From NCBI GenBank assembly GCA_030704615.1, contig CM060733.1, positions 52,762,001 through 52,826,000 of the forward strand: a stretch of 64,000 nt of DNA, read 5' to 3'. The DNA comes from Takakia lepidozioides (taxonomy: Eukaryota; Streptophyta; Takakiopsida; Takakiales; Takakiaceae). The position numbers and the translations under genes are program-made. A model generated the notes under the pieces. It was not told the origin of the DNA. It worked only from the letters and a program-made list of their open reading frames with translations, and made no database searches. Position 1 is the stretch's first letter; each line of letters starts with the position of its first letter. This document shows, in pieces, positions 21,993 to 33,440 of the stretch.

Positions 21993-23544
21993 ACTTACAT
22001 AATGGCATTTATTTCGGCGTCGGCATTGTCCACAATGAAGACATTGGGTCACCAATCCGACATTTCTGTGAGGAGTGAGTCCCGAAAGGCTGCCATCCAG
22101 GGCACCAGGTCTGTTATCCACTAACGCGCGCATATGATGTATGCAACTAGTATACCGTTAAGCCACTTGTCGAAGATCATCAACGTGTACAATGGGAACT
22201 GTTCAAATGAAGAATGTCAGATGCTGCCAGTGTGCGTACATCCACTAGTTCTGCAAGCGGATAAATTGTGAAAGGGATGAAGAGTACCTTGTGGTGATTT
22301 GTCCTGAAGGTTGTATTGCATGCAACGATACGGGCATGGCCTAATTGAAGCATTCGCTTCTTCTGCCACTCAGTCTGTATGCCGATTGTGAATGTTAAAT
22401 TGCCATCGTAGTGCTTGAATGTTGGCACCAATTTCTCCTCTCGATAGAAGAAGATCGATTTTGGGTTCTGGTCTTTCCACATGCGGACACTCTCCGTATC
22501 GTTGGCATGTTTTTTGAATGTTTGCCATGCACGTTTCTCGGCCAGGTTGAGCACATCCTGCTCCAACAAAAAATCGTCCCGTGTCCATGCATCCCCCAAC
22601 CCGGTGTTTCTCATGACGTGCTCTTTATGTTCCATCATAATTTGGGCGACTGACAGGCCTCGGCACAGACACACCATGATCCATGCTTTTAATTCCTCGC
22701 TAATGTGTAGTGCATAGGCGTGGCGAGTGTTCCTGAACTCAGTGGACTTCCCATGATAGGCGTTCCCTTTCGCGTCTGTATGCTCCATATTGTTGTAGTA
22801 CGTGATGACACAAATGTCGGGGGCGAGATATCATTTCTAGACCTTGAAACAACATTGGCAACCATGCTTGTAAGACTCTCCATATTCCGACTTCTTTCTC
22901 CTTGGGCCTTTATGAGGGTGAGATGTTCCAGCACCCACAAAAGGTCCTCTACGTTTCAGTTTGGGATCCTCCACTATCGCATTGTTGGTGCGCTTGTCAT
23001 CTAGACCGTAACAGCATTGATACCTGGACATAAAAAATCACAATCGATATCCATCGACTTCTGGAAGCATGAAATCACAGTACGTGGGTACGAAAAATGG
23101 CAATAGACATGCAATCAGACTACAAAAGGACGATGAGGATAGTGCACATATGATACTGTTCAGAAAACTGTTGGCTCTCGGCTCTTTTAGCATGCCGGGT
23201 TGCACTTTAGTATGGACATTCACCCAAAATTGAGTGGGGTAGTCCACCAAACTTTCCTCTCCAAGGAGAAAGTCATCAACTCTATCCCACGGTATGCATG
23301 CCTTCTGAACATTCACTCGTGCACCCATATAACCATATTGCGTGTCTCTCTTCTAATGGAGGTATTTTGTGTTGAAGTGTCTTGGTTTGGGTGTTTGCAA
23401 ACTTTGTCGAAGAGGCCGTATAATCCAGCTTCCCGTTTTTAGTATATCATCGCCTTCTGCTTCCATGTCCATGCCCTGTACAGTACAGAGGACACGCCTC
23501 AGAACTTGCGAAACGCGCCGCAGTACACTGGACACAATGGACAA
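21993..23544 (-). pseudogene. MULE-type (SWIM-family) transposase relic
   Basis: The minus strand reads from about 23544: an acidic N-terminus, then WDRVDDFLLGEES and a DPKLKRRGP...KHGCQCCFKV basic Cys domain. After that come YLAPDICVITYY, GNAYHGKS, LLEQDVLNLAEKRAWQTFKK, FTIGIQTEWQKKRMLQLGHA and ACNTTFRTNHHK, the last near the first catalytic Asp region. Beyond a break at about 22180-22130 the frame resumes with PWMAAFRDSLLTEM and PNVFIVDNADAEINAI, matching the second MULE catalytic-Asp block. In-frame stops interrupt it: TAG near 23353, TAG and TGA near 22840, TGA near 22058. Most look like C-to-T transitions. A possible intron lies near 23030-23150. The 3' half is missing. Confidence 0.72.
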
Positions 23545-23639
23545 CGTGCAAGGAGCATCGTTGTGTACGTTCGCGCTGCTGGCAAGTGATAGGCGGCAGG
23601 GATAAGGTTTGAATTCATGCCCTAAAAATGGAGGGCTCA

Positions 23640-23965
23640 GATGACATTTACGAATGGACGGTCCAGATGTGGCATCATCAGTGGACTGGAGGAAAGCGGA
23701 CTCATGGGTGGCAGACTAGCGGGCAGACTGTTGGGGGGACTGGCCGGGACTGGCATGGATGGGTTTATCAGAATGGACGATCCAGATCCTTCAGCCGGCG
23801 CGGATTGGCAGACTGAGGGGCAGCAGACGGGCGCAACGGATTGTTGGGTGGACTTGCGGGGACTGGCACAACGGACTGGTCGGCAGACTGGCGGTTTGGC
23901 GGACCGAGGGGAACTGGACTCACTGACAGCGGACTGGCGGGCGGACTGGGAGTGCGGCTACTGGG
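23640..23965. repeat. Degenerate GGACTGG-rich repeat block, right of the MULE relic
   Basis: Frequent GCGGACTGG, GGCAGACTG and GGGACTGGC units. It is related in motif and orientation to the block at 21320-21980. It could be subterminal sequence of the transposon or the target-site satellite. Confidence 0.65.
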
Positions 23966-24000
23966 GCCGCGACAGCAGCGGGCGCAGCTGGGCGACCGCG

Positions 24001-24060
24001 TGCAGTGGGGGGGGGGTCCCGGTGGGGGGTGCCGGGAGTCCGTGCACGGGGGGCCACCGG
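24001..24060 (+). other. G-rich tract
   Basis: Runs of 10, 4, 6, 3, 3 and 6 G occur within 60 bases, which satisfies a G-quadruplex pattern on the plus strand. It lies about 300 bp upstream of the FAM114-like start codon. Confidence 0.6.
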
Positions 24061-24354
24061 TCAGCTCGCGCTTGCGCCATAACGTCCCAATTATTGTAAA
24101 ATGAGAGGCGTGTAATATGGTAAGTTGTGTAGGATCAGCTGATAAGCTCCCATAGAGTGTAATGTGATAAGCCATGAAACCCCAATAAACGCTTGGTGAC
24201 GGGGCTGGCTAGGGCTGACGGATGGGCTTGTGTGAGAGAGCGAGCAGGAGCAAGGTTTTGGGGCAGAGCAGCGAGCGATCCGACCCAACAATGCTGCACA
24301 TGTGATCTGCCCAGGGTGCAGCCAAGGCGCTGTAGGCCTGCAGAGATCAGAGCA

Positions 24355-25659
24355 ATGGATTCCGTGGAGGCGGTTGATGAGAGCACGATCAAGGAGGATG
24401 CAGTGGCCGCTTCCCAACCCATATCTGATGAAGAAAATATGCGGAGGATGGCACTGGAGAAGCTGGAGGGGGCAAGCAAGGATTCGCTGCTTGGGCAGGG
24501 GTTGAAGATGCTGGATGATTCGGTGGAGAATTTGACTTCGGGAGCATGGTTTGCACTGGGGAATGTATGGAAAGGAAGCGTCAACCTGGTGCAGAAGCTG
24601 GAGCAGACGACGCTGCAGCAGGGTGGAGCTATTGCCCCTGGTCTTATACAGACTGGCAAAGACCTGACAGCAAAGGGGCTCCGAGTGCTGGAGTATGTGG
24701 GTAGGGAAACTATGGAGATTTTGGCTGCAGAAATTGGGGTTGAGCTCGAAAAGGACGAGAAAGACACGGAGGTCGCGGCAGTGGGGCGGGGAGAGAGATT
24801 CATTGAGGATGTCACGTTTGAGGATGTCACATTTGACCGCTGTTTTTATGTGTATGGTGGTCCAGAGCATCTGGAGGAGTTGGAGTCGTTGTCTAATCAC
24901 TACACGTTAATGTGCAATCGGGCAAGGGCCAAATTGTCGGGGGAGGAAAGGACTTCTTTTGAAGGACTTTTGAAGAACCTACTCCAAGTCTTGACTACAA
25001 CTGGAGAGGGTGATGAAGTTTCTCCCACTGCTGGCAAGGACAAAAAAGTGGTGGACGCGATCAATGGAATTGAAATGAAAACACTCCGTGAGTCGAGCGT
25101 TAGCAAAGCTGCCGACATGGCCGCCGGATTTACAGCGACGCTTGGAGGGTTGGCTATGACGGAGGTTGTGCAGAAAACCACCGATCGGCTGGAGGCCATC
25201 AAGGTAGAGGGGGTTCATAGAGTGTCAGAGCTGTGCGCCCTGTGCGTAGCTCATCTTCTGCTATTAGGCAAGTTGGTACTGTTAACCACATCTGGTGAAA
25301 GCGAAGAAGTAAAGGAGGGAATCGATTGGCCGGAGGACTGTTTGGGTAAGGCTCATGTGATCAAGGCTCGAGCACAGCTTATGGCAGGCGACATTGAAAT
25401 GGTGTCCAAAAGCTTCATGACAGGCATAGGGGACGTGACAGCTGCCTTCCAGGCTGCGATCAAGAGCGAGGTCTTGAATTCTAATGAGGGGGAAGAGGGT
25501 GATGTTAGGCAGGGGCTGCTGCAAGAAAGCTCTATTGAGGTCAGAGCGCAAGATGTGAGCAGCGATTTAGATAATGCTGCCAGCCTTGCTGTTGAAAAAG
25601 TGCAAGATGGCCTCCAGTTTCTTCTCTATGTTGTGCTTTCCACTTCCTTGAAGAGCTGA
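24355..25659 (+). CDS. FAM114/DUF719-family protein
   Basis: A 434-residue single-exon ORF. ATG 24355 (MDSVEAVDESTIKED) is chosen because the in-frame 54-codon extension upstream lacks an ATG and looks like leader. Family hallmarks in order: LGQGLKMLDDSVENLTSGAW, FALGNVWKGSVNLVQKLEQ, GLIQTGKDLTAKGLRVLEYV, then FDRCFYVYGGPEHLEELESL and SNHYTLMCNRARAKLS. These are the diagnostic blocks of the DUF719/FAM114A proteins conserved from plants to animals. Animal FAM114A1/A2 are linked to Golgi and Rab2 trafficking; the plant role is not well known. Helical C-terminal half. A small internal duplication, EDVTFEDVTF, lies near residue 160. Lack of introns over the full length is unusual for a conserved eukaryotic gene and may mark a retrocopy. 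AATAAA at about 26405 fits a long 3' UTR. Confidence 0.85.
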   Translation: MDSVEAVDESTIKEDAVAASQPISDEENMRRMALEKLEGASKDSLLGQGLKMLDDSVENLTSGAWFALGNVWKGSVNLVQKLEQTTLQQGGAIAPGLIQTGKDLTAKGLRVLEYVGRETMEILAAEIGVELEKDEKDTEVAAVGRGERFIEDVTFEDVTFDRCFYVYGGPEHLEELESLSNHYTLMCNRARAKLSGEERTSFEGLLKNLLQVLTTTGEGDEVSPTAGKDKKVVDAINGIEMKTLRESSVSKAADMAAGFTATLGGLAMTEVVQKTTDRLEAIKVEGVHRVSELCALCVAHLLLLGKLVLLTTSGESEEVKEGIDWPEDCLGKAHVIKARAQLMAGDIEMVSKSFMTGIGDVTAAFQAAIKSEVLNSNEGEEGDVRQGLLQESSIEVRAQDVSSDLDNAASLAVEKVQDGLQFLLYVVLSTSLKS

Positions 25660-28616
25660 AGGCCATGAAACCCTACAACTTCATATACAGATGTCTTGAA
25701 AATGAAGTTTGTGGGCCAGTTTGCTAAAACGTCGTCTGCAGAATGAAGAATGTAAAAAGATTCATAGAAACACAAAAAAACTTGATCTGTCACTCTCTTA
25801 TAGGGACCTTTCCCCACTTATTCCTTGCCCCACTTCTCCGATACCATGATGATCTCAATCTGCATCAGTACTTTTTAATTCTTTCTCCATATTACCCTTG
25901 ATCACTGATAAGCTGTGACTAACTTTTGCAAAGGTAGAAAGGAGAGGATTATGTACAGAGTAGGTTGTGGAAGGTAGGGGTTCAGTCCAAAGACAGACAA
26001 AGCTTATGGGTGACATGGATTTAAGTCTTCTAGGCAGTTGTTGATTTTTTCTTCTCTTCCATTGCTATGTGATCTGCTTAGTGCAATCACATTCCTGTCT
26101 ATAAGGCCTTTTTGTAATCTCAAGATAATTCAATCTCTTTGTAGATTTGAACCTTCACAAGATCTTGCTGGACTCTGTTTTGAATCCGGTTCAATTCCAT
26201 CTTCTGATTTCCAGAACAGTTTCTGTTTCCAATTCTATCCAGCGAAAATCTAGATCTGCTGCCAGAGACAACCAGGAAATTGAGAAGTAGCTCTAGATCT
26301 CACATGCAGTTCTCTTATTGCATGATTCCTTGGTTATGTGGGCTCATGCCCCTGTAGTGGTGCCTCTCAAGTGAGCTGACTTTGTGCCTGCTATTGTTGG
26401 CAACAATAAAATGCAATTTGCTTGTTTGTCATATTGAATTCCTGTCTTATGAGTAACTGTTGTGCTCTTTGAAGTTGTTCTCTAATCTTGAGGGGTTATA
26501 GTGCATTGTAATGCACTGTAAGAGATACCTGTAGATCAAAATCTAGGTCTTGTTAGCCTGCTTGTGGCTTTATATTCCTGGAGAAGGTTTTGAAGTTAGT
26601 AAGAACCGGTCATTAGAAGGTACAGAAAAAGTAGCTGCCATGAAAGGTACTCTCTTCATGACTCAAAAATCAGCCATGCTATTTGTGCTTGTAATCACAA
26701 GTGTGACTAATGTTCCAAGAGCTTCTACATTACTGGTGATGTTTCTCTATATGCAGTGGTGCAAGACATGAAGCTTGTTGAAAGGGCTAGGCGTTGTTTG
26801 ATTGTTATAGGCTTCATGGTATCTCCAGCATTCCACTTCCGCAAGAGGGCACCAGTGCATTGGGCATACAACTCTTCTAAGATCTGAGGGCCCTGGATTC
26901 ACCAGAGTTGTACACTTCCAGCCTTTGAACGGATCAAAAGATTCAATCCAGAGTACAGCTATAGAAGACCACATGCCATATTGTGGCTGATCCAGACTTC
27001 AGTCCAAGCTTTGAGATGCTCCATGAGATGGATTCTTTGGGAGAGGAAAGACGGACACTTCCTGTGTCCATTTTGTCCATCCTCTGAAGAAAACATGTTG
27101 AGACATTGTCATTGAAGACATTGGATAACCTAGAGTCTACATCAATGAGACAATGCCCAGCTGTCTCAACAAGCTTCGAATGTTGCTCCGCTGCATACAG
27201 AGAAGCTCTGATGTTATACCAATGATATGCAACAGCTTCATTGATGTGCTTCACCTCTAAATGACCACGCCTTCTGTAAATGATGATTCTGGAGTTCTTC
27301 TGAGAAAGATACTTCACAACCACCATCTAGTTGAGGTGTGCCCAGAGTCCATAGCCACTTGCCTCCTTTAGTGAATGAAGGAAGGAATTCACCATTGCTT
27401 TCAGAATACCTATTTAGTAGCACTACTCCAGTAGTAAGCGATCAGACAAAGCAACAGTGAACATTTGTTTCTACCTAGTGTTTATGCCAAGAGAGATTTC
27501 TTTGGAAAACAGGCAATGGAAAGTCAGCTCCCTTGCATATTCAAGAGTATTTTTGGAAAGCAATTTTGTAGTGGAGGTGTTGGGTTCAGTGAGAAGGTGC
27601 TCATGTGGGTATGTAAGTTCTTGTTTGTCACAGAACCCATCAAAGACAAGACATTGCAGTGGATACTGTTATGAACCGTTTCTCGTGTCCGCCATGATTT
27701 CTCCAGCAGGCTGGTCCCTGCAACTAAACGCTCTCACAACCCACGTGTTTCAGGCAGGCGTGAAGATTCCAGTTGCTGGTCCTCTTGCACTGATCCACTC
27801 AATACTCCTGGCCTACACATTCTTCCATACAAAGTATGGTAACCGCGCAAAGAGGAGAATTTGTGTAAGAGTGGCAAAAGGCCTCACAATACACATGAAG
27901 AGCCTTCTTCTCCATGTCTTTGGAGGGTGCCTCCTCTCTTTGTATTTTAGCTCCATCTGACGATTGCAGTGCATGATCTCCTATGTGCTACACCCAATCT
28001 AGTTCGAAATTGACCACAAAAGATCAAATTGGAGCTTGGGATAATCCAGGGAGAGGGCAATGGGTAACTTTCTCTAAAGTTCAATTGGAACTTGTTGGAT
28101 GTATCTTGGGATAAATTCTCTCCAATTTTCATGAAAGGGGCTCATCCTCCCATGTGGTGACTGTTTTGAGAGCTTTACTTTTTTGGAACACTTGCAATCA
28201 TGTGGTGGAGGGACAGTGTCAAAGAAGGTCAAAAGTACACTCAAAACATTTAATATGAATGAAAACTCATGCAAGTCGTCTCTCTTGAAGCACTAATTTA
28301 TTGCACTGCATCGCTAGAGAAAAATAGATCCTTGGGAAAAGCTTGGCATGGCAGACCTGGCTCTCGTAAGACAATGCTAGCATGCTATGTGAGTGCATGT
28401 TATTAGGAAATGATATCTTGGTGTGGGGCAGTGAGATTTTTATGCTCATGCTCTTTCCAAAAGCTCCCTAGTTGAGGTTTACAGTGTTAAATTGCAGATT
28501 CACAATCTAAAATACCCCTTTGAAGGATTTGTAAACGTGACCTTGTACAACTCTGGAGCCAACTGGCGAAGACCCCTACCATGTCCCACCTGTGTCAGAC
28601 AATCTCCAGCGCTCAT
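25660..28616. other. Region between FAM114 and bilin-reductase genes
   Basis: The 3' UTR of the FAM114-like gene probably extends to an AATAAA at 26405-26410. A 127-codon minus-strand frame at 26943-27326 (GHLEVKHINEAVAYHWYN) has a coding-like composition but no family I recognise. The remaining ORFs (27457-27960 and others) look random. Confidence 0.4.
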
Positions 28617-31600
28617 TCAAAGGTTTGCCCCTGGGAAGAGAAATGTCTGAGTATACTGTTTGCTCCACTGCATTAGCCAGCAGCACGTCTTCAAGTCAGA
28701 TAGGTGATTACGATCAATGTAGAAGTCAACTTCAAGCGACCAATCTCAAAACAATTGTTGACCCTAAAGCTAAAATGAGGACTGGCATGTGTTGACTTAA
28801 CTTTACTGGTGCAAATGCATCAAATGCATGAGTGGTTAACTCGGTACCAATGGCAAATCTTACAACTTTGCAAAGAAAATCAAGACCCAGGGAAGCAGCA
28901 GACACAAAGAGCTAATGCAATTGTGTACCTCGCTGCCAAAGTACGTATTGAAAAGTTTGATGGCAGGATCCCTCTCTGCATTGTATTGATCATATGCATT
29001 TTGACGTTCTTCCACGAAAGCCATCTTGGCAGGGTCAGCAGTCGGTTGGGCAGCATGCAATGCCTTCAAATAGATGTCCACATATGTCACGTACACCTCC
29101 CACAGAGACCCGTTTGGCACCTGCAGAAGCTCTCACGCATGACATTATTTACAGGCTACAAGAGCACTGCTGGTATAAACATCTGGCTTTCTAGTATGAT
29201 GTCAAGCCCATGTATCACTCCCTGCAACTGGATTGCTGTCAGAAAGTTCTATACATGTTTGGGCCAGCTCAATGCATACTTAGTGGCTGTACTCCCCACG
29301 ACTGGCTCTGGGAGGCTAGGTGTGCTCTGGAATTATGTGCTCAATGAACGATGTTACAACAGGCACAGGAAGTCAGCGAGTACATTTCTCTAGCACATAG
29401 CCTTTACCTATACACAATGAAGTAAGAGTGGCGTCATAAAGATTGTATTCTGAAACTGTTTGTCCAACCCAAACTTCCAAGTCGTTTGTGTATTTGGTGG
29501 AAAGGGGAAGCACCTTATTAAAATGCGAAAATGCACAACCTTGACCACAACCTTGGCACACATAGGGACACCCAACTGGCTCAAGAGCCAGAGGGGTGAG
29601 CGACCAAAGAGTCACCCTGGACCTAGGCTAACCAGGAAGTCTGGCCCCCAAGAAGAAAGAAAAGAGCCGATTGGAGAGGCAGAAGTCAACAGTTACTTTA
29701 CACTGGCTTGTAAATAAACCAAAAACTCCGACAAGAATAGCAAGCAAATAATGAAGTGAAACCGAGGAGACACCTGGCACATATGTTTGTCATATGTCAA
29801 GAGAGCTTTGTGGATGGCAACATTCTTGTCTACTCATGAAACTACAACCAAGATAAAAAAGTTGGGAGGCTGTGCCCGAGAGAATCTTCTAGCCCCAGAC
29901 ATTTCCTTAGGCAATAGTCTAGGAGACGGCTCAAGAAACCTTTAGGTTCTTCTTGCTTGGGACAAGATGATCTCCCATGTGGTTGCCCAGTTTGCTTCAG
30001 TCAGAGCCAGCCTCTCTCTCTCTCCCTACAAGAGGCTACGTCAAGAACATTGTTCCCGCATCTCTGTTCACAAACTTAGAAATTCTTGAGGCTGCGCCTA
30101 AAGCCCTGGCCCTGTTGGATTCTAATTGCTGGGCAGCTCACACAGCAGGTTGATACTTGTGTGAAGGGCTTTCTAGAGGATATCAGTTCCATCTTGTTCC
30201 GCCCAAACTGGGCGCGGGGTCTCTGGCCACAACAACATCTTATGAGTACAGACACACACACACACTCTCTCTCTCTTTCTCTCAATTGTCTGTTCCAAGG
30301 TAAGTCATACTGTCGGTGTCAGCCCCTGACAAAGGTAGTTTCTGTCCCTTTGTGATCCCTTCAAACTGAGAGCAGGGTCAATGGCCACAAGGCTATGGCA
30401 CACAATGTCTCATGAGCACATTCTCTCTCTCTCTCTCTCTCTTCTCTCATGGGTCTATGGCCACAAGGTTACTGCAAACAATGTCTTAAGAGTACATTCC
30501 ATGTCCCATGGGTCCTTTAAGCCTCTGGCAGACTCACAACTTTCCCTTCCTTCTTTCTCCTCCACTGGCCAGGTTGGGCATCGAATACTTGCCTGCAGGG
30601 CAGGATCCTTGGCAACCTGATCCGATCGGTGGAATATCAAATGCTTCGAAAAGAATTGATTCTCATCGAAATAGCGGGACGACATCTTCCCACAAAGCTG
30701 TTCAAAGCGGGCGTGCACTGGGGCCAGCTCATGTGTGTGTCTCTCCAGGTACTCTGAATCTTGGGATAGGGGTTGGAAATCAACTACCCACAAAATTTTG
30801 TTACTCCCAAAGGACAGCAAGTCAATTCCTAGTAGAGGCAGATCAAACCTGCAGAGATCATTGATTCTCACTTATTAGATCTATCCGCAGTTGGGTAGAT
30901 TGTAGAGTTGACAGAGAGAGAGCACCTGTCTTACTCTGGAAGATATGAATATGCCAAAGCCAGATAATGGAATCCACCCGCCAGGTGCACGTTGTTACAA
31001 AAGCACACACATATAAGCGGTAAGGAAGAAAGATACAAAGCATGGAACAGGGAAACCTGTAGTCAGGATAGAGCAGGCTGTTGAAGGCTTGGCCAGCGGC
31101 ACCACCATCAAAGTAAGTCAGTCGTATTCGCCGCAGCTTGGTACTTCGCAAGAGCCAGTTGTGGATACGTGCTTTTCTGGCTTTCTGCACTCTGATATCA
31201 GGGGCCAGGAGGACACTTTGCAGACCTGGCACACGTTGTTTGAGAGTGGCCCACAGGTGATCCATGTAGGGTCCATATAGTAGCTGCACACCTGTGCCTT
31301 CGATTGAACCACCCATCTCTGTTCCTGGAAGACACTGCAAGGCAAATCAGCAATCATGTTGCTGCCTTAGCCACAGGTGTTGCACCCTGGGGCCTGGCTT
31401 TGCAAAATTGCTTCTGTAGGCTTCCAGACTATGCAGGGATCTCCTAGCACCCATGGTTGATGGTTTGTGTAGGTAAGAGTTGGTCAATGAACTAGACAAA
31501 ACAAGAGAGCTGCACATTGAAAAATATTTGGTGCCATTTGAAATATTTGCACAAAGAAATTCTAACTCTCACGTGGGCTCTAAAAGAGTAGGTTTGATTT

Positions 31601-32423
31601 ACATTTGAAACACATACAGTGCATTCACTGTGTCAATATTGTAACCTCTGACCTTGCAGAATTATACTGGACAGACATGTAACCCACCAACAGTCTACTG
31701 TTCATGTGAAATTCACAGAATAAATTCAACAACCGAAAAGAGGAAGGACATACTTCACGGGAGGAGGGAGCCATGCACTTGCTGTGAGTGGAGTTGGAGT
31801 TTTTCTTTGAAAATAAGTACAACTCTTTGAGAAGGAAAATTGGCCGATGCTCTACAGGTCAATTTTCTATCTACTATCGAAATCTGGAAAGAGTCCTTCT
31901 GGGTGCTCACGGGCCACTTTGCATCCCGCAAGAGTATTATTGCGAAATAGATTGTTCAAGAAGAAAGGAGGGAGGGGAGGGGATCTGTTCCCTGCCTTCT
32001 TATATGAAGGCAACTGTCTGACTGGGCTTCCATATCAAAAGGTCTGCAATTAAGACGGGCACGGAGACTTGCTCTCTCGTTACATTCGGGTTCGATTGCA
32101 CTTTGTAAGTCTGAACACATGGAGGGGTAGGATTGCGGAACGTAGGCAAATTTCAGCTCATTTTGAAGTCTACAGTTATAGTTACATTGAAAGAAACGCA
32201 CCAACTCTGGGTCGAGAAGTCCATCATCGTGGATTGACGGTTCGCTCCCTGCAGAGCCAAAGGGCTCAAATGCAGCCAGATTCGCCCTTGATTTCAACGA
32301 AGGAAAAGCACGACAAGAGAGAAACAAGCTCACTGGAATTCGCCTTCCTTGCCGCAATGCATTAATCCCATAGGTCGATGGAGGAGCAGAGGGAGCGCAG
32401 ACTCCGGACGCCAATGCCGCCAT
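28617..32423 (-). CDS. PUBS: Ferredoxin-dependent bilin reductase, PebA/PUBS type (plastid)
   Basis: Catalyses ferredoxin-driven reduction of biliverdin to an open-chain bilin. PUBS, described in a moss, makes phycourobilin; cyanobacterial PebA makes dihydrobiliverdin. Minus-strand exons: about 32210-32423 (ATG 32423; MAALASGVC..., Ser/Ala/Arg-rich, likely plastid transit peptide), about 31057-31334, 30617-30848, 28929-29120, 28617-28667. The last four join in frame at GT/AG sites; the exon 1/2 junction is unresolved and a small exon may be missing. Signature blocks: RSTKLRRIRLTYFDGGAAGQ, LPLLGIDLLSFG, VVDFQPLSQDSEYL, FDENQFFSKHLIF, YNAERDPAIKLFNTYFGSEW, then TQTFLFPG at the C-terminus, matching PebA closely and HY2 or RCCR poorly. 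Intron 3 (29121-30616) holds a duplicated repeat. Product specificity is inferred from resemblance. Confidence 0.83.
29921..30284 (+). repeat. Dispersed repeat copy A (within a bilin-reductase intron)
   Basis: About 360 bp nearly identical, in the same orientation, to 35460-35823. It starts at AGGAGACGGCTCAAGA and ends in a CT-rich microsatellite. No terminal repeats identified; probably a fragment of an unclassified mobile repeat. Confidence 0.88.
30420..30455 (+). repeat. (CT)n microsatellite
   Basis: CT dinucleotide run inside intron 3 of the bilin reductase gene; a shorter CA/CT run lies at 30249-30284. Confidence 0.9.
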
Positions 32424-32639
32424 AGTCACATTACTTCCTTCTACCTGCTTCCGTGCTTCCTACTTCCTTTCTTCGACTTTCAGCCTTAGCTTCTTTCTTG
32501 TTACAACGAACAATCTGCCTCTTGATCAACTTCAGATTCTGTTTTGCTTCTTCTCCAGTAACACGGGAATTGTGAGAAGACTTCGACAAATGGGTTCTGC
32601 ATTGAAAATACGGAGGCCCTACCACAGTGAAAGCGTGAC

Positions 32640-33320
32640 TTTATTCGTCAAACATCGGCATGCAGAGCTGTTCAAGACACAGAGGTCGTGGTTGCGTGTT
32701 GGGGCCACCGTACTTTGAGAAAATGCCTTTCACATGACAGGTTGACAGATTTTTGACCTTTCACACAATTTTGTCATATGAAATTGAAACGAAAAATGAA
32801 AAGAAGTGTGAATTTAAAAAATAAAATAAAATAAAATAAAATGTGAACTTCTTACAACTACAATTAGTGAAGCTCCAGTCCATGAATACATATGATATTG
32901 TCTTTACTATTTTCATGGGTTCCCAACCCAAACATGTAGCATTTGTACCACTTATTCTCTAACTATAAGACTTTAGCATTTTTAACCTCTTCATACGTAG
33001 TCCCAAGCCTCTCTTCTTTGAGAGAGATTCTCTTGGCTTATCAATGAGCTAGGAATACAATATGCAAGTTGATTGTAAGTTAAGATTTTGAGTCATGCAG
33101 GATGGCTGTGTCGAATTAGGTGCAGTGGTTTGAATATGGCACCTCCTCCACAACAAATGCTTTTGAAACGGGATCAGGAGAGGGACTCAAGAAGAATTTT
33201 GGGACTCAAGAAGAATTTTTCTGGCACTGCCGTGGCTGTGGGTACACTGTGCAAGGGAGAACAAGTCAAACATGCACTACACGATTTGAACTAGCAATTC
33301 ATTTTGGCCGACATACTCCA
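32640..33320. other. Upstream flank of the bilin reductase gene, no gene
   Basis: A/T-rich intergenic DNA apart from the AAAAT microsatellite. A short GGGACTCAAGAAGAATTTT tandem duplication occurs at about 33180-33220. Confidence 0.5.
32815..32842 (+). repeat. (AAAAT)n microsatellite
   Basis: Five tandem AAAAT pentamers upstream of the bilin reductase gene. Confidence 0.95.
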
Positions 33321-33328
33321 GTACTTAA

Positions 33329-33440
33329 TTGTGCATTTTACAAGGGTGTATCAAGAGTAAAGACCTAGAAACAAGAAAGCAAGTGCATGCCCACATTATC
33401 CAAAATGGATATTTCCAAATATCTATCTACTCAACACCCG
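33329..33440 (+). pseudogene. PPR gene fragment
   Basis: The frame MCILQGCIKSKDLETRKQVH followed by AHIIQNGYFQISIY matches the conserved L/S-type segment of PLS pentatricopeptide proteins (compare YVSLLWECIKMKDLAAGKQL in the intact gene at 46519-48741). It lacks everything before and after, so it is a relic or retro-fragment. Confidence 0.6.

Noticed and set aside
21320-23965. GGACT-rich blocks as terminal inverted repeats of the MULE
   Set aside because: The motifs have the same orientation on both sides, not inverted.
24193-24354. N-terminal extension of the FAM114-like protein
   Set aside because: It begins at TTG and has no similarity to the family; the first ATG is 24355.
27457-27960. 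167-codon plus-strand ORF
   Set aside because: No family recognised; composition looks random and there is no supporting splice or regulatory context.
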